A stretch of DNA of 64,000 bases, taken from positions 62,001-126,000 of the forward strand of contig WASS01000029.1 of assembly GCA_009712635.1 (NCBI GenBank). The letters run 5' to 3'. The position numbers and the translations under genes are program-made. Shown here piece after piece: positions 34,895 through 43,337 of this stretch. This stretch comes from Hungatella sp. GTDB lineage: Bacteria; Bacillota; Clostridia; Lachnospirales; Lachnospiraceae. The notes below the pieces were generated by a model. It was not told the DNA's origin. It made no database searches and was given only the letters and a program-made list of their open reading frames with translations. The number at the start of each line of letters is the position of its first letter. Position 1 is the stretch's first letter.

Positions 34895-35674
34895 ATGAAG
34901 GAAAAAATACTGATTCCATGTTTGGCAGAGTTTCTGGGCACATTCTTATTTGTTTCAATTGGATTTGCCTCTGTAGCGGCCATGGTGCTGAAAATGAGCG
35001 ATATAAGTTATCCTTTTATGGCAGTATGCTGGGGCGGGGCGATTACGATTGCGATTTATATTGTGGGAGGTGTGAGCGGCGCTCATTTAAATCCTGCAGT
35101 TACAGCGGCATTGGTTGTATGGGACGGATTTGACAAAAAAAAGGCGGTATGTTATATCGCCGCACAGACACTTGGAGCGTTCTGTGCAGCCGCACTTGTA
35201 TACTATCTGTTTTCTTCCGGAATAAGAGGAATGGAAGAAACAAACGGATGGATAAGAGGAACCGCAGAAGGAACCGGAGCTATGGGTATCTTTGTAACAG
35301 GGGCCGCCGCCGGGGTCTCCATGCTGAAAGCGTTTATCAATGAAACAGTCATCACTGCAATGCTGGTACTTACCATATATGCAGTGACAGACAAAGAAAA
35401 TGTTTCAGCACCCGACGCGGGAATCGGAGATATTGCCATTGGTGCCATCGTTATTTTCTGTGGAATTGCCTTTGGCCCACTGACCGGATTTGCCATGAAT
35501 CCCGCCAGAGATTTTGGCCCAAGATTATTTGTAATGGCAGCAGGCTGGGGAAAATACGGGTTAGGCAGCAATTTATATGGACTGATTGTTCCTGTTTTCG
35601 GACCTTTTCTCGGAGGTATTTTAGGTGGTGGTATTTACAAGAAAATTATGAAACCCTTGAGAGAAAAAATGTAA
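34895..35674 (+). CDS. MIP-family aquaglyceroporin (diol facilitator)
   Basis: A 259-residue channel with six transmembrane helices and both NPA boxes: SGAHLNPAV near residue 67 and FAMNPARDFGPR near 205. The Asp after the second NPAR is the GlpF-type mark of glycerol-conducting channels rather than strict water channels. Its place in the operon, five bases after the alcohol dehydrogenase and just before the dehydratase, matches PduF and points to a diol or glycerol as the substrate. Confidence 0.92.
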   Translation: MKEKILIPCLAEFLGTFLFVSIGFASVAAMVLKMSDISYPFMAVCWGGAITIAIYIVGGVSGAHLNPAVTAALVVWDGFDKKKAVCYIAAQTLGAFCAAALVYYLFSSGIRGMEETNGWIRGTAEGTGAMGIFVTGAAAGVSMLKAFINETVITAMLVLTIYAVTDKENVSAPDAGIGDIAIGAIVIFCGIAFGPLTGFAMNPARDFGPRLFVMAAGWGKYGLGSNLYGLIVPVFGPFLGGILGGGIYKKIMKPLREKM

Positions 35675-35693
35675 TGGAGATGGAGGAAAAACC

Positions 35694-38222
35694 ATGAAGC
35701 AGATATTAAATATTGGGCCGGAGGAAACAAGCCCAAGGATTCAAAACTTAATTGATGGATTATATAAGGCATTGCCGGCAGTGGAATCAGAGAGGGCTTT
35801 ACTGATTACAAAATCCTATAAAGAGACAGAAGCATTGCCGATGGTTCTCAGAAGAGCAAAAGCTCTGGAATATATTCTGGAAAATATGACGCTGGTAATC
35901 CGTGACAGTGAATTAATTGTTGGTAATCTCACGACTGCACCCAGATCCACACAGATTTTCCCGGAGTTTTCCAACAAATGGCTCTTGGATGAGTTTGATT
36001 CTCTTGCACAGCGTAAGGGTGATGTATTTACCATTACAGATGAAGTGAAAAATCAGTTAAAAGAGTGCTTTACATACTGGAACGGTCGTACTGTCAATGA
36101 ACTGGCAACAGAATTAATGTATGATGATACAAAAACGGCGATGAATCATAATGTATTCACTGTAGGAAATTACTATTTTAATGGCGTGGGTCATATCAGT
36201 GTTGATTATGAAAGGGTTTTGAAGAATGGCTTTTCAGGCATCATCAAAGATGCGGAGCATGCATTGGCTAACCTGGATAAAGGCTGTCCTGACTCGATTG
36301 AAAAGACCCATTTCTTAAATGCGGTAATCATTACATCAAAAGCAGCGATTCGTTATTCTGAGCGTTTTGCAGCTCTGGCTGATAAGATGGCAGCAGAAGA
36401 AAGAGATATGAAGCGGGCTCAGGAATTGAGAGTGATTGCAGCAAACTGCAGGAAAGTCCCTGCTAATCCAGCGGAGAATTTTTATGAGGCTTTACAATCC
36501 TTCTGGTTTGTTCAGGCAATTATACAAATTGAATCCAATGGCCACTCCATTTCCCCCATGCGCTTTGACCAGTATATGTATTCCTATTATAAAGCAGATA
36601 TCGAAAGTCTGAATTTGTCAAAGGAAAGAGCACAGGAGCTTTTGGACTGCCTGTGGGTGAAGTTTAATGATGTGAACAAAGTCCGTGATACCGGATCCAC
36701 CAAAGGCTTTGGCGGCTATCCCATGTTCCAGAACCTGATTGTAGGAGGACAGGATAGAGCGGGTATCGATGCCACCAACGAATTGTCCATTGCATGTCTG
36801 GAAGCAACCCAGCATACAAAGCTTCCCCAGCCATCTATTTCAATCCGTGTCTGGAATGGTTCACCTCATGAGCTGTTAATCAAGGCTGCTGAAACTTCAA
36901 GACTGGGCCTTGGTATGCCTGCATATTACAATGATGAGGTAATCATTCCGGCATTGGTAAACAGAGGGCTTACTCTGGGAGATGCGAGAGATTATGGAAT
37001 CATTGGCTGCGTCGAGCCACAGGTAGGTGGAAAGACGGAAGGCTGGCATGATGCAGCATTCTTTAACCTGGCAAAGGTTCTGGAGCTGGTGGTTTACAAT
37101 GGTTGTCTGGATGGAGTGAGAATTACGCCTCAAACCGGAGAATTTACTTCCTTTACAAGCTTTGGGCAGATTCTGGAAGCTTATCAGAAGCAGATGGAAT
37201 ACTGTGTAAGATTCCTCACCAATGCAGATAATTCCGTTGATATGGCCCATGGTCAGAGAGCGCCCCTTCCCTTTGTATCATCTATGGTAGATGACTGCAT
37301 TGGAAAAGGAAAGTCGATTCAGTGCGGTGGAGCCCATTATAACTTTACCGGACCTCAGGGCGTTGGCGTTGCAAATGTTGGCGATTCTCTGATGTGCATC
37401 AAGGAACTTGTATTTGATAAGAAAAAGTATACCCTCGCTCAGATCAAACAGGCTATGGAGGATAACTTTGGCGGAACATCCATAGAAGCCGTGGATGCAG
37501 AGATATTAAAGGAAGTAGTACGTCGTCTGACAGAAGGAGGAAAGAGCCTGTCTCCGGATCAGATTGCCCGCCTTGCAGAACTTACATCTCAGGGAATAAC
37601 AGCAAAGAAAGCTTCTGGTGATTACAGCAGTATGCTGGAGGATATGGAAAATGTGCCGAAGTTCGGAAATGATATTGAAGAAGCCGATGACCTGGCAAGA
37701 CTTTCTGCACTGGTATATTGCCGTGAGGTAGAAAAATACAGAAATGTCAGGGGAGGACAATTCCAGCCAGGTTTATATCCCGTATCTGCTAATGTGCCCA
37801 TGGGCGAACAGACTGGTGCAATGCCCGATGGAAGAAAGGCGGGAGAGCCTTTGGCTGACGGTGTATCACCGGTATCCGGCAGAGACACCAATGGACCGAC
37901 AGCAGCTGCTAATTCCGTTGCACATTTAGACCATATGATTGTATCAAACGGTACACTATTTAATCAGAAATTCCATCCTTCTGCTCTTAGCGGAAGAGAA
38001 GGCCTGGAAAAACTTTCTGCTTTGGTACGAGGATTCTTTGATCAAAAAGGAATGCATGTACAGTATAACGTAGTAGGCCGTGAGACACTGGTTGATGCAC
38101 AAAATCATCCCGATCAGTATAAGAATCTGGTTGTCCGTGTGGCTGGCTACAGCGCTCATTTCATTTACCTTGATAAGAGCCTTCAGGATGATATTATTAA
38201 TCGTACAGAGCAAATATTTTAG
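35694..38222 (+). CDS. Glycyl-radical diol dehydratase (B12-independent)
   Basis: An 842-residue glycyl-radical enzyme. The radical glycine is Gly818 in RVAGYSAHF. The active-site loop GCVEPQ gives the thiyl Cys439 and base Glu441. The residues that bind and dehydrate a vicinal diol in glycerol and 1,2-propanediol dehydratases are present: His167, His284-Ser285 (SNGHSIS) and Asp453, 14 after the Cys. Choline lyase differs at the corresponding sites. 1,2-Propanediol is favoured over glycerol because of the PocR-domain sensor, but the sequence alone does not settle it. No long N-terminal targeting extension is present. GGAGG precedes the ATG. Confidence 0.92.
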   Translation: MKQILNIGPEETSPRIQNLIDGLYKALPAVESERALLITKSYKETEALPMVLRRAKALEYILENMTLVIRDSELIVGNLTTAPRSTQIFPEFSNKWLLDEFDSLAQRKGDVFTITDEVKNQLKECFTYWNGRTVNELATELMYDDTKTAMNHNVFTVGNYYFNGVGHISVDYERVLKNGFSGIIKDAEHALANLDKGCPDSIEKTHFLNAVIITSKAAIRYSERFAALADKMAAEERDMKRAQELRVIAANCRKVPANPAENFYEALQSFWFVQAIIQIESNGHSISPMRFDQYMYSYYKADIESLNLSKERAQELLDCLWVKFNDVNKVRDTGSTKGFGGYPMFQNLIVGGQDRAGIDATNELSIACLEATQHTKLPQPSISIRVWNGSPHELLIKAAETSRLGLGMPAYYNDEVIIPALVNRGLTLGDARDYGIIGCVEPQVGGKTEGWHDAAFFNLAKVLELVVYNGCLDGVRITPQTGEFTSFTSFGQILEAYQKQMEYCVRFLTNADNSVDMAHGQRAPLPFVSSMVDDCIGKGKSIQCGGAHYNFTGPQGVGVANVGDSLMCIKELVFDKKKYTLAQIKQAMEDNFGGTSIEAVDAEILKEVVRRLTEGGKSLSPDQIARLAELTSQGITAKKASGDYSSMLEDMENVPKFGNDIEEADDLARLSALVYCREVEKYRNVRGGQFQPGLYPVSANVPMGEQTGAMPDGRKAGEPLADGVSPVSGRDTNGPTAAANSVAHLDHMIVSNGTLFNQKFHPSALSGREGLEKLSALVRGFFDQKGMHVQYNVVGRETLVDAQNHPDQYKNLVVRVAGYSAHFIYLDKSLQDDIINRTEQIF

Positions 38223-38240
38223 GAGAGTGAGAGACGGAAT

Positions 38241-39029
38241 ATGCAGGGAATATATGAAGCGAAAGGAATTGTTTCGGAAATTCAGAGATTTTCCGTTCAC
38301 GACGGACCAGGTATCAGAACTCTCGTTTTCCTGAAGGGATGCCCATTGCGCTGTAAATGGTGCTGCAATCCGGAGAATCTGTCCAGAGAACCTCAATATA
38401 TGCTGATTCAGGGAAAACAGAAGCTGATTGGAAAGGAAATGACGGTAGAGGAAGTGATGAGAGAGATCAGGAAAGACATGATCTACTATTACCGTTCCCA
38501 TGGTGGTTTAACAATCTCTGGAGGGGAAGTTTTAATGCAGCCGCTCTTTGCCAGGTCTTTACTTGAGGCATGCAAGTCTGAAGGTATTTCCACTGCCATT
38601 GAAACCTCCGCATTTGCGGAATATGAAGTGATTGAACAGCTTCTTCCCTGGCTTGATGTGGCACTGTGTGATATGAAACATGTGGATGAAGAAAAGCACC
38701 TGAAGTTTACAGGGCTGTCAAACAGAGGGATACTGGAAAACATCAGGAAGATTGGTCTGTCAAAAACAGAACTGATTGTTCGTGTACCGGTTGTTCCCGG
38801 ATTTAATGATACAGAAAAGGAGATTGAAATGATCTCCGCCTACGCTGCCTCCATTCAGGGTGTAAAGCGTCTTCATCTTCTGCCATATCACCGTTTGGGT
38901 GAGGCAAAATATGAAGGTCTGGGAGAAGACTATTCCTTAAAGGGAATGGAACCTATGAACAGTGAACAGATGGAACAGATGCTGAAGATTGCCAGATTGT
39001 CAGGTCTGGAATGTCAGATCGGCGGATAA
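38241..39029 (+). CDS. Glycyl-radical enzyme activating protein (radical SAM)
   Basis: A 262-residue radical-SAM activase that installs the glycyl radical on the dehydratase upstream. The cluster motif C-x3-C-x2-C is in LKGCPLRCKWCCNPE near residue 32, followed by the TISGGEVLMQP motif. It is short: after the cluster loop it goes straight to the next helix without the ferredoxin-like insert with extra cysteines found in many dehydratase and choline-lyase activases, so it resembles pyruvate formate-lyase activase in layout. It is the last gene of the microcompartment operon. Confidence 0.93.
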   Translation: MQGIYEAKGIVSEIQRFSVHDGPGIRTLVFLKGCPLRCKWCCNPENLSREPQYMLIQGKQKLIGKEMTVEEVMREIRKDMIYYYRSHGGLTISGGEVLMQPLFARSLLEACKSEGISTAIETSAFAEYEVIEQLLPWLDVALCDMKHVDEEKHLKFTGLSNRGILENIRKIGLSKTELIVRVPVVPGFNDTEKEIEMISAYAASIQGVKRLHLLPYHRLGEAKYEGLGEDYSLKGMEPMNSEQMEQMLKIARLSGLECQIGG

Positions 39030-39081
39030 GAGAGAGTGGAGATGACATCTCCTGTCATTACAAATCTGTATACGACTTTAA

Positions 39082-39121
39082 AAGTCAGCTTTTCGCTATG
39101 GGCGAAATGCTGGCTTTTTTT
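39082..39121 (+). terminator. Terminator of the microcompartment operon
   Basis: A long stem (39082-39096 with 39102-39116, one mismatch) ends in a run of seven T residues. Confidence 0.8.
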
Positions 39122-39128
39122 CATGAAG

Positions 39129-39536
39129 TCAATATCTTGCTTCTTTTTTAAAACAGTCAGACTTAATAAGGGCAAAAATACCGGTCCCTCCGCCTATAAG
39201 AAGCACCTCAATTGCGCCCATCCAATGAAGAGTAATATTGCCGCTCGTTGCTGTAACTGCATAAATAAGGTGGTGCCCTCCCAATAAAATACAAAGTACA
39301 ACTGAGATAAGGGAGAGTATTTTTGCATATTCAATGTTACGCCTGATCAGCGTAATAACAATGCCCAAATCAATCCCCACATTCCATAAAGCGATTTCGG
39401 CCTGCCATCCCCGACTCATTCTCCATACCGAAAAAGTTTCTGCCACATGGGGAAAAAACATTTGCCATACAAATGCACCAATTGTCATCAACAAGAATAA
39501 AAGCAAATAAAGATACAAATATTTTTCTTTCCTCAC
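39129..39536 (-). CDS. Small integral membrane protein, unknown function
   Basis: A 135-residue protein I do not recognise. It has four likely transmembrane helices: residues about 7-27, 48-64, 70-92 and 103-125. The N-terminus is basic, and a conserved-looking GGHHLIYAV lies in the third hydrophobic region. It starts with GTG at 39534-39536, with GAGGAGG eight bases upstream, so the start is well supported. It lies 83 bases downstream of the MerR/TipAS gene on the same strand and may share its transcript, which would make it a regulated target such as a small efflux or immunity-like protein; that is inference. Confidence 0.6.
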   Translation of the reverse strand: MRKEKYLYLYLLLFLLMTIGAFVWQMFFPHVAETFSVWRMSRGWQAEIALWNVGIDLGIVITLIRRNIEYAKILSLISVVLCILLGGHHLIYAVTATSGNITLHWMGAIEVLLIGGGTGIFALIKSDCFKKEARY

Positions 39537-39619
39537 CTTTGTTACCTCCTCTGTGATAGTCGCAGTTTATTAATAATAAGTAATTCAATTTGTTAATTAT
39601 ATTACCATATTAAGGGAAA

Positions 39620-40465
39620 TTAATCAAAATAAAATGCTTCGATTGCCTGTGCAAAAAACTCTGCTGCACCTTCCCCATATTCCTGATCGATTGCCTGCTG
39701 ACATTGCCTGTTACGATAGGACTGGGCAACTGCCAGCATCAAGCCCTCTTCTTCTTTCATCTGGCAAACCTGTTTCATGACGAAACCATATTCACCGATA
39801 ATCGCCTTCACTTCAAAAGAATTAAGGTCAGAACCACGTTTTTCTAACAGCTTTTTACGGATTGTGTCCTCTCGTTTTTTGTAGCTTTCGGCAACTTCTC
39901 TGCTGATTGGATTTTCAAGGGTGGACAAATAAGCGTCTTTTCCGCCATACCACTCAACTACTTTGGCATAGCGCTTTTGCATATCTTCTGAAGATACGGC
40001 TTCAATATAATGCTTCTTCCAGTGCTCTAAGCTGCCAAATTCACCAATGGCTGTCTGACGCATTTCCTCCGGCATGCTGTCAAACATAAGCTGAAACATT
40101 TTCTCGACCTCTGTTTTGGTGAATACTGAATAATCCATTTTGCTGTCTCCTTTCAAAACGTTATCTATGCTGGCAATCAGGCGTTCCATGCGTTCTTTTT
40201 TTTCAACCAGCATCTCTCTTTGCAATAGCAGAATCTGATTTCTATCAAGTGACGGGTTTTTCATGACGGTTTTGATATCTTTTAGAGGTATACCGAACTC
40301 ACGAAAGAATAAAATCTGTTGTAGAATTTCTAAGGCTCTGTCGTCATAAAGCCGATATCCGGCTTCACTTTTGTCTGTAGGCGGAAACAAGCCAATCTCG
40401 TCATAATAGTGAAGCGTGCGTGTACTGACACCGGTAAGCTCTGATACTTCCTTTACGGTTCTCAT
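39620..40465 (-). CDS. MerR-family regulator with TipAS drug-recognition domain
   Basis: A 281-residue regulator. Residues 1-70 are a MerR winged HTH (TVKEVSELTGVSTRTLHYYDEIGLFPPTDKSEAGYRLYDD), followed by the dimerisation helix to about 110. The C-terminal half is a TipAS-type domain, which binds thiopeptide or other drugs in relatives such as TipAL and SkgA. I chose the ATG complementary to 40463-40465, with AGGAGG nine bases upstream. Its own promoter has the 19-bp spacing and dyad of MerR-activated promoters (40496-40526), so it is probably autogenously activated. It is divergent from the hydrogenase operon. Confidence 0.92.
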   Translation of the reverse strand: MRTVKEVSELTGVSTRTLHYYDEIGLFPPTDKSEAGYRLYDDRALEILQQILFFREFGIPLKDIKTVMKNPSLDRNQILLLQREMLVEKKERMERLIASIDNVLKGDSKMDYSVFTKTEVEKMFQLMFDSMPEEMRQTAIGEFGSLEHWKKHYIEAVSSEDMQKRYAKVVEWYGGKDAYLSTLENPISREVAESYKKREDTIRKKLLEKRGSDLNSFEVKAIIGEYGFVMKQVCQMKEEEGLMLAVAQSYRNRQCQQAIDQEYGEGAAEFFAQAIEAFYFD

Positions 40466-40495
40466 ACTATCTGTCCTCCTGCTCTTGATAGGATA

Positions 40496-40526
40496 ACTAT
40501 ACTCCATAACGTTCCGTCAGAGTCAA
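40496..40526 (-). promoter_or_regulatory. MerR-type promoter with 19-bp spacer and dyad operator
   Basis: On the minus strand TTGACT (complement of 40521-40526) and TATAGT (complement of 40496-40501) are separated by exactly 19 bp, longer than the normal 17. The spacer holds a dyad, ACTC-x-GACG...CGTTA-x-GGAGT. Both are hallmarks of promoters that MerR regulators activate by DNA distortion. Confidence 0.75.
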
Positions 40527-40636
40527 TCATTTTTTAAATATATTTGTAATTTATATGTATATAAGACAGGATAAACAGGAAATCTATCCCTTGTATGACA
40601 GGAAACGTCTACATAAAGCCAAAAGGAGATCTGTTT

Positions 40637-41122
40637 ATGGAAAGCAAATGCAATACCCAGGAGAAATTTAAGGACCTGCAGAAATTTATTGACAGCATGG
40701 AAGACAGGAGAGGAGCGTTAATTGCGGTACTGCACAAGGCTCAGCATCTCTATGGATATTTGTCCAATGATGTAATTTTTTTTATTGCTGAAAAGCTTGA
40801 GATCCCCAGTGCCAAGGTATTTGGTGTCATTAGCTTTTATTCTTACTTTACCACAGAACCCAGAGGTAAGTATGTGATCAATGTATGTCTGGGAACTGCG
40901 TGCTTTGTAAGAGGTGCCGATGCCATTATGCGGGAATTTGAAAAGATCCTGAATATCAAGGCAGGTGAAACAACAGAGGATAAAAAATTCACGTTATCCG
41001 GATTACGATGCATTGGTGCCTGTGGACTTGCTCCCGTTGTGATGGTCAATGATAAGGTATATGGAAGGGTTGAACTGAATCAGGTTAAAGCAATCATTGA
41101 AGAATATCAGGAGGAAGCGTAA
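40637..41122 (+). CDS. hydC: Bifurcating hydrogenase HydC subunit (NuoE-like)
   Basis: A 161-residue thioredoxin-like [2Fe-2S] protein. The four ligands are visible as CLGTACFVRGAD (C-x4-C) and CIGACGLAPV (C-x3-C) about 40 residues later. The N-terminal helical part (ALIAVLHKAQHLYGYL) is typical of NuoE/HydC. It passes electrons between NADH-linked HydB and HydA. The ATG at 40637 has AAAAGGAG in front; the next gene starts in the overlap TAATG. Confidence 0.9.
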   Translation: MESKCNTQEKFKDLQKFIDSMEDRRGALIAVLHKAQHLYGYLSNDVIFFIAEKLEIPSAKVFGVISFYSYFTTEPRGKYVINVCLGTACFVRGADAIMREFEKILNIKAGETTEDKKFTLSGLRCIGACGLAPVVMVNDKVYGRVELNQVKAIIEEYQEEA

Positions 41123-41517
41123 TGGCTAAGTTAAAAACAGTAGAAGAACTGAAAAAGATCAGACAGGCAGCTCTTGATCAATTAGACTTACGGTCCACTG
41201 CTGAATCTGAGGATAAGGTATTGGTCCGGGTGGGAATGGCGACCTGCGGGATTGCCAGCGGTGCCAGAACAACCATGAAAGCCATTCTGGATGAAATTGC
41301 AAAGCAGGGACTTGCCAATGTATCCGTAACTCAGACTGGCTGCATCGGATATTGTGCCCAGGAACCGGTGGTCGAAGTTATCTCCAAAGGAATGCCGTCT
41401 GTCCTATATGGAAAAGTGGACGAGAACAGAGGACGGGAAATCGTGATTGAGCATATAAAAAATGGCCGCCTCCTCCAAAATGCAATTATTAATAAATCAT
41501 TTGAAAACGTGGAATAA
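41122..41517 (+). CDS. [2Fe-2S] ferredoxin-like subunit of the hydrogenase complex
   Basis: A 131-residue thioredoxin-like [2Fe-2S] protein with ligands in VGMATCGIASGART and TQTGCIGYCAQEP. It resembles the small extra ferredoxin found in some clostridial HydABC operons. It starts at the stop of hydC (TAATG) and is followed 12 bases later by hydB. It probably serves as an additional electron carrier in the complex. Confidence 0.85.
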   Translation: MAKLKTVEELKKIRQAALDQLDLRSTAESEDKVLVRVGMATCGIASGARTTMKAILDEIAKQGLANVSVTQTGCIGYCAQEPVVEVISKGMPSVLYGKVDENRGREIVIEHIKNGRLLQNAIINKSFENVE

Positions 41518-41529
41518 GGAGGAGGGCAT

Positions 41530-43323
41530 ATGAGTAACTTCAGAATGCATTTACTGGTCTGCGGAGGTACCGGCTGTACAGCGTCCGATAGCCTTAAGCT
41601 GGTGAAGATGTTAAAGGAATCAATAAAGAAACACGAAATAACCAATGAAGTGGAAGTGGTTGTTACCGGATGCTTTGGATTTTGTGAGAAAGGTCCCATC
41701 TTAAAAGTTTATCCGGATAATGTGTTTTATATCACGGTAAAGCCGGAGGATGCAGAGGAAATCATTACGGAGCATGTGATAAAAGGCCGTAAGGTGGAAC
41801 GTCTTCTGTATGTGGAGCCAAATACTAAAAAACGACTGGAAGGACAAAAATCCATTCCCTTCTATAAAAAGCAAATCCGGATCGCACTTAGGAATTGTGG
41901 TTTTATTAACCCGGAAGATATAAATGAATACATTGCGGCAGATGGGTATCAGGCATTGGCAAAATGCTTAACGGAAATGAGCCCCGATGAAGTAATCGAT
42001 ACAGTCGTTCAGTCAGGTCTCAGAGGAAGAGGCGGCGGCGGTTACCCCACCGGTCTCAAATGGAAATATACAAGGCAGAATCAGTCGGATGAAAAATATA
42101 TTATATGCAATGCTGATGAAGGAGATCCAGGCGCATTTATGGACCGGTCCATACTAGAAGGAGATCCCCACTCTGTTCTTGAAGCAATGGCAATTGCAGG
42201 CTATGCCATAGGAGCCCAGTATGGGTATATTTATATCAGAGCGGAATATCCCCTTGCCATTAACCGTCTGGAAATAGCCATTAAGCAGGCAAGGAAACTG
42301 GGACTTTTGGGAGAGGATATTTTTTCCACGGGTTTTAATTTTGATATCGGATTACGGTATGGCGCTGGTGCATTTGTCTGCGGAGAAGAAACTGCTCTCA
42401 TTCATTCTGTGGAAGGTAAACGAGGGGAGCCCAGTTCAAAACCCCCGTTTCCGGCTCAAAGAGGTGTTTGGGATAAACCTTCCTGTGTGAATAATGTAGA
42501 GACATTTGCCAATATACCTCCAATCTTTTTAAAAGGACCTGCCTGGTTTAAAAGTATCGGTACGGAGAAATCGCCTGGTACAAAAGTATTTGCGCTGGCC
42601 GGAAAAGTAAATAATGTGGGGCTGGTGGAAGTGCCAATGGGCATTACCTTACGTGAGGTAATCTATGATATCGGAGGAGGAATAAAGAATAACAAAAAGT
42701 TTAAAGCAGTGCAGACTGGCGGCCCATCTGGTGGCTGCATCACCAAAGAAAATCTAGATATCCCCATTGACTATGAGTCCCTGAACAGTATCGGTTCCAT
42801 GATGGGATCTGGCGGAATGATCGTCATGGATGAGGATAACTGCATGGTGGACATTGCAAAGTTCTACCTTGAGTTTACCAAGGATGAGTCTTGTGGAAAA
42901 TGTACGCCCTGCCGGATTGGAAATACAAGAATGCTGGAGATACTGGAAAAGATAACAAAGGGAAATGGGACTGAACAGGATTTAAAAGATCTGGTTGAGT
43001 TAGGCGATGTGATTAAAGATACATCCCTTTGCGGACTTGGACAAACTTCTCCCAATCCAGTTCTCAGTACCCTGCATTATTTTCAGGATGAGTATCTGGC
43101 TCATGTAAAGGATAAACACTGTCCTGCTGGAGTTTGTCAGGCACTTTTTTCCTTTCATATTTTACCGGACAAGTGCGTTGGCTGTACTGCGTGTGCAAGA
43201 ATCTGTCCGGCCCATTGCATCGAGGGAGAACGTAAGATCGTTCATGTGATTGATCAGTCAAGATGTATCAAATGCAGTGCATGTTATAACACATGTAAAT
43301 TTAATGCCATAGAAAAAGGGTAA
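41530..43323 (+). CDS. hydB: Bifurcating hydrogenase HydB subunit (NuoF-like, FMN/NADH)
   Basis: A 597-residue subunit. Residues 1-95 are a thioredoxin-like [2Fe-2S] domain (CGGTGCTAS, CFGFCEKGPI). The NuoF core has the NADH/FMN motif GLRGRGGGGYPTGLKW near 165 and NADEGDPGAFMDR. A [4Fe-4S] site is in SCGKCTPCRIG. The C-terminus carries two ferredoxin-type [4Fe-4S] motifs (CVGCTACARICP and CIKCSACYNTC). It houses the flavin where electrons from NADH and ferredoxin are merged or split. GGAGGAGG precedes the ATG. Confidence 0.95.
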   Translation: MSNFRMHLLVCGGTGCTASDSLKLVKMLKESIKKHEITNEVEVVVTGCFGFCEKGPILKVYPDNVFYITVKPEDAEEIITEHVIKGRKVERLLYVEPNTKKRLEGQKSIPFYKKQIRIALRNCGFINPEDINEYIAADGYQALAKCLTEMSPDEVIDTVVQSGLRGRGGGGYPTGLKWKYTRQNQSDEKYIICNADEGDPGAFMDRSILEGDPHSVLEAMAIAGYAIGAQYGYIYIRAEYPLAINRLEIAIKQARKLGLLGEDIFSTGFNFDIGLRYGAGAFVCGEETALIHSVEGKRGEPSSKPPFPAQRGVWDKPSCVNNVETFANIPPIFLKGPAWFKSIGTEKSPGTKVFALAGKVNNVGLVEVPMGITLREVIYDIGGGIKNNKKFKAVQTGGPSGGCITKENLDIPIDYESLNSIGSMMGSGGMIVMDEDNCMVDIAKFYLEFTKDESCGKCTPCRIGNTRMLEILEKITKGNGTEQDLKDLVELGDVIKDTSLCGLGQTSPNPVLSTLHYFQDEYLAHVKDKHCPAGVCQALFSFHILPDKCVGCTACARICPAHCIEGERKIVHVIDQSRCIKCSACYNTCKFNAIEKG

Positions 43324-43337
43324 GGGAGGAGGAACTT

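Noticed and set aside
35694-38222. Choline trimethylamine-lyase (CutC) as the identity of the glycyl-radical enzyme.
   Set aside because: The diol-binding His/His-Ser/Asp set is present, and the neighbourhood has an aquaglyceroporin and a PocR sensor instead of choline-specific genes.
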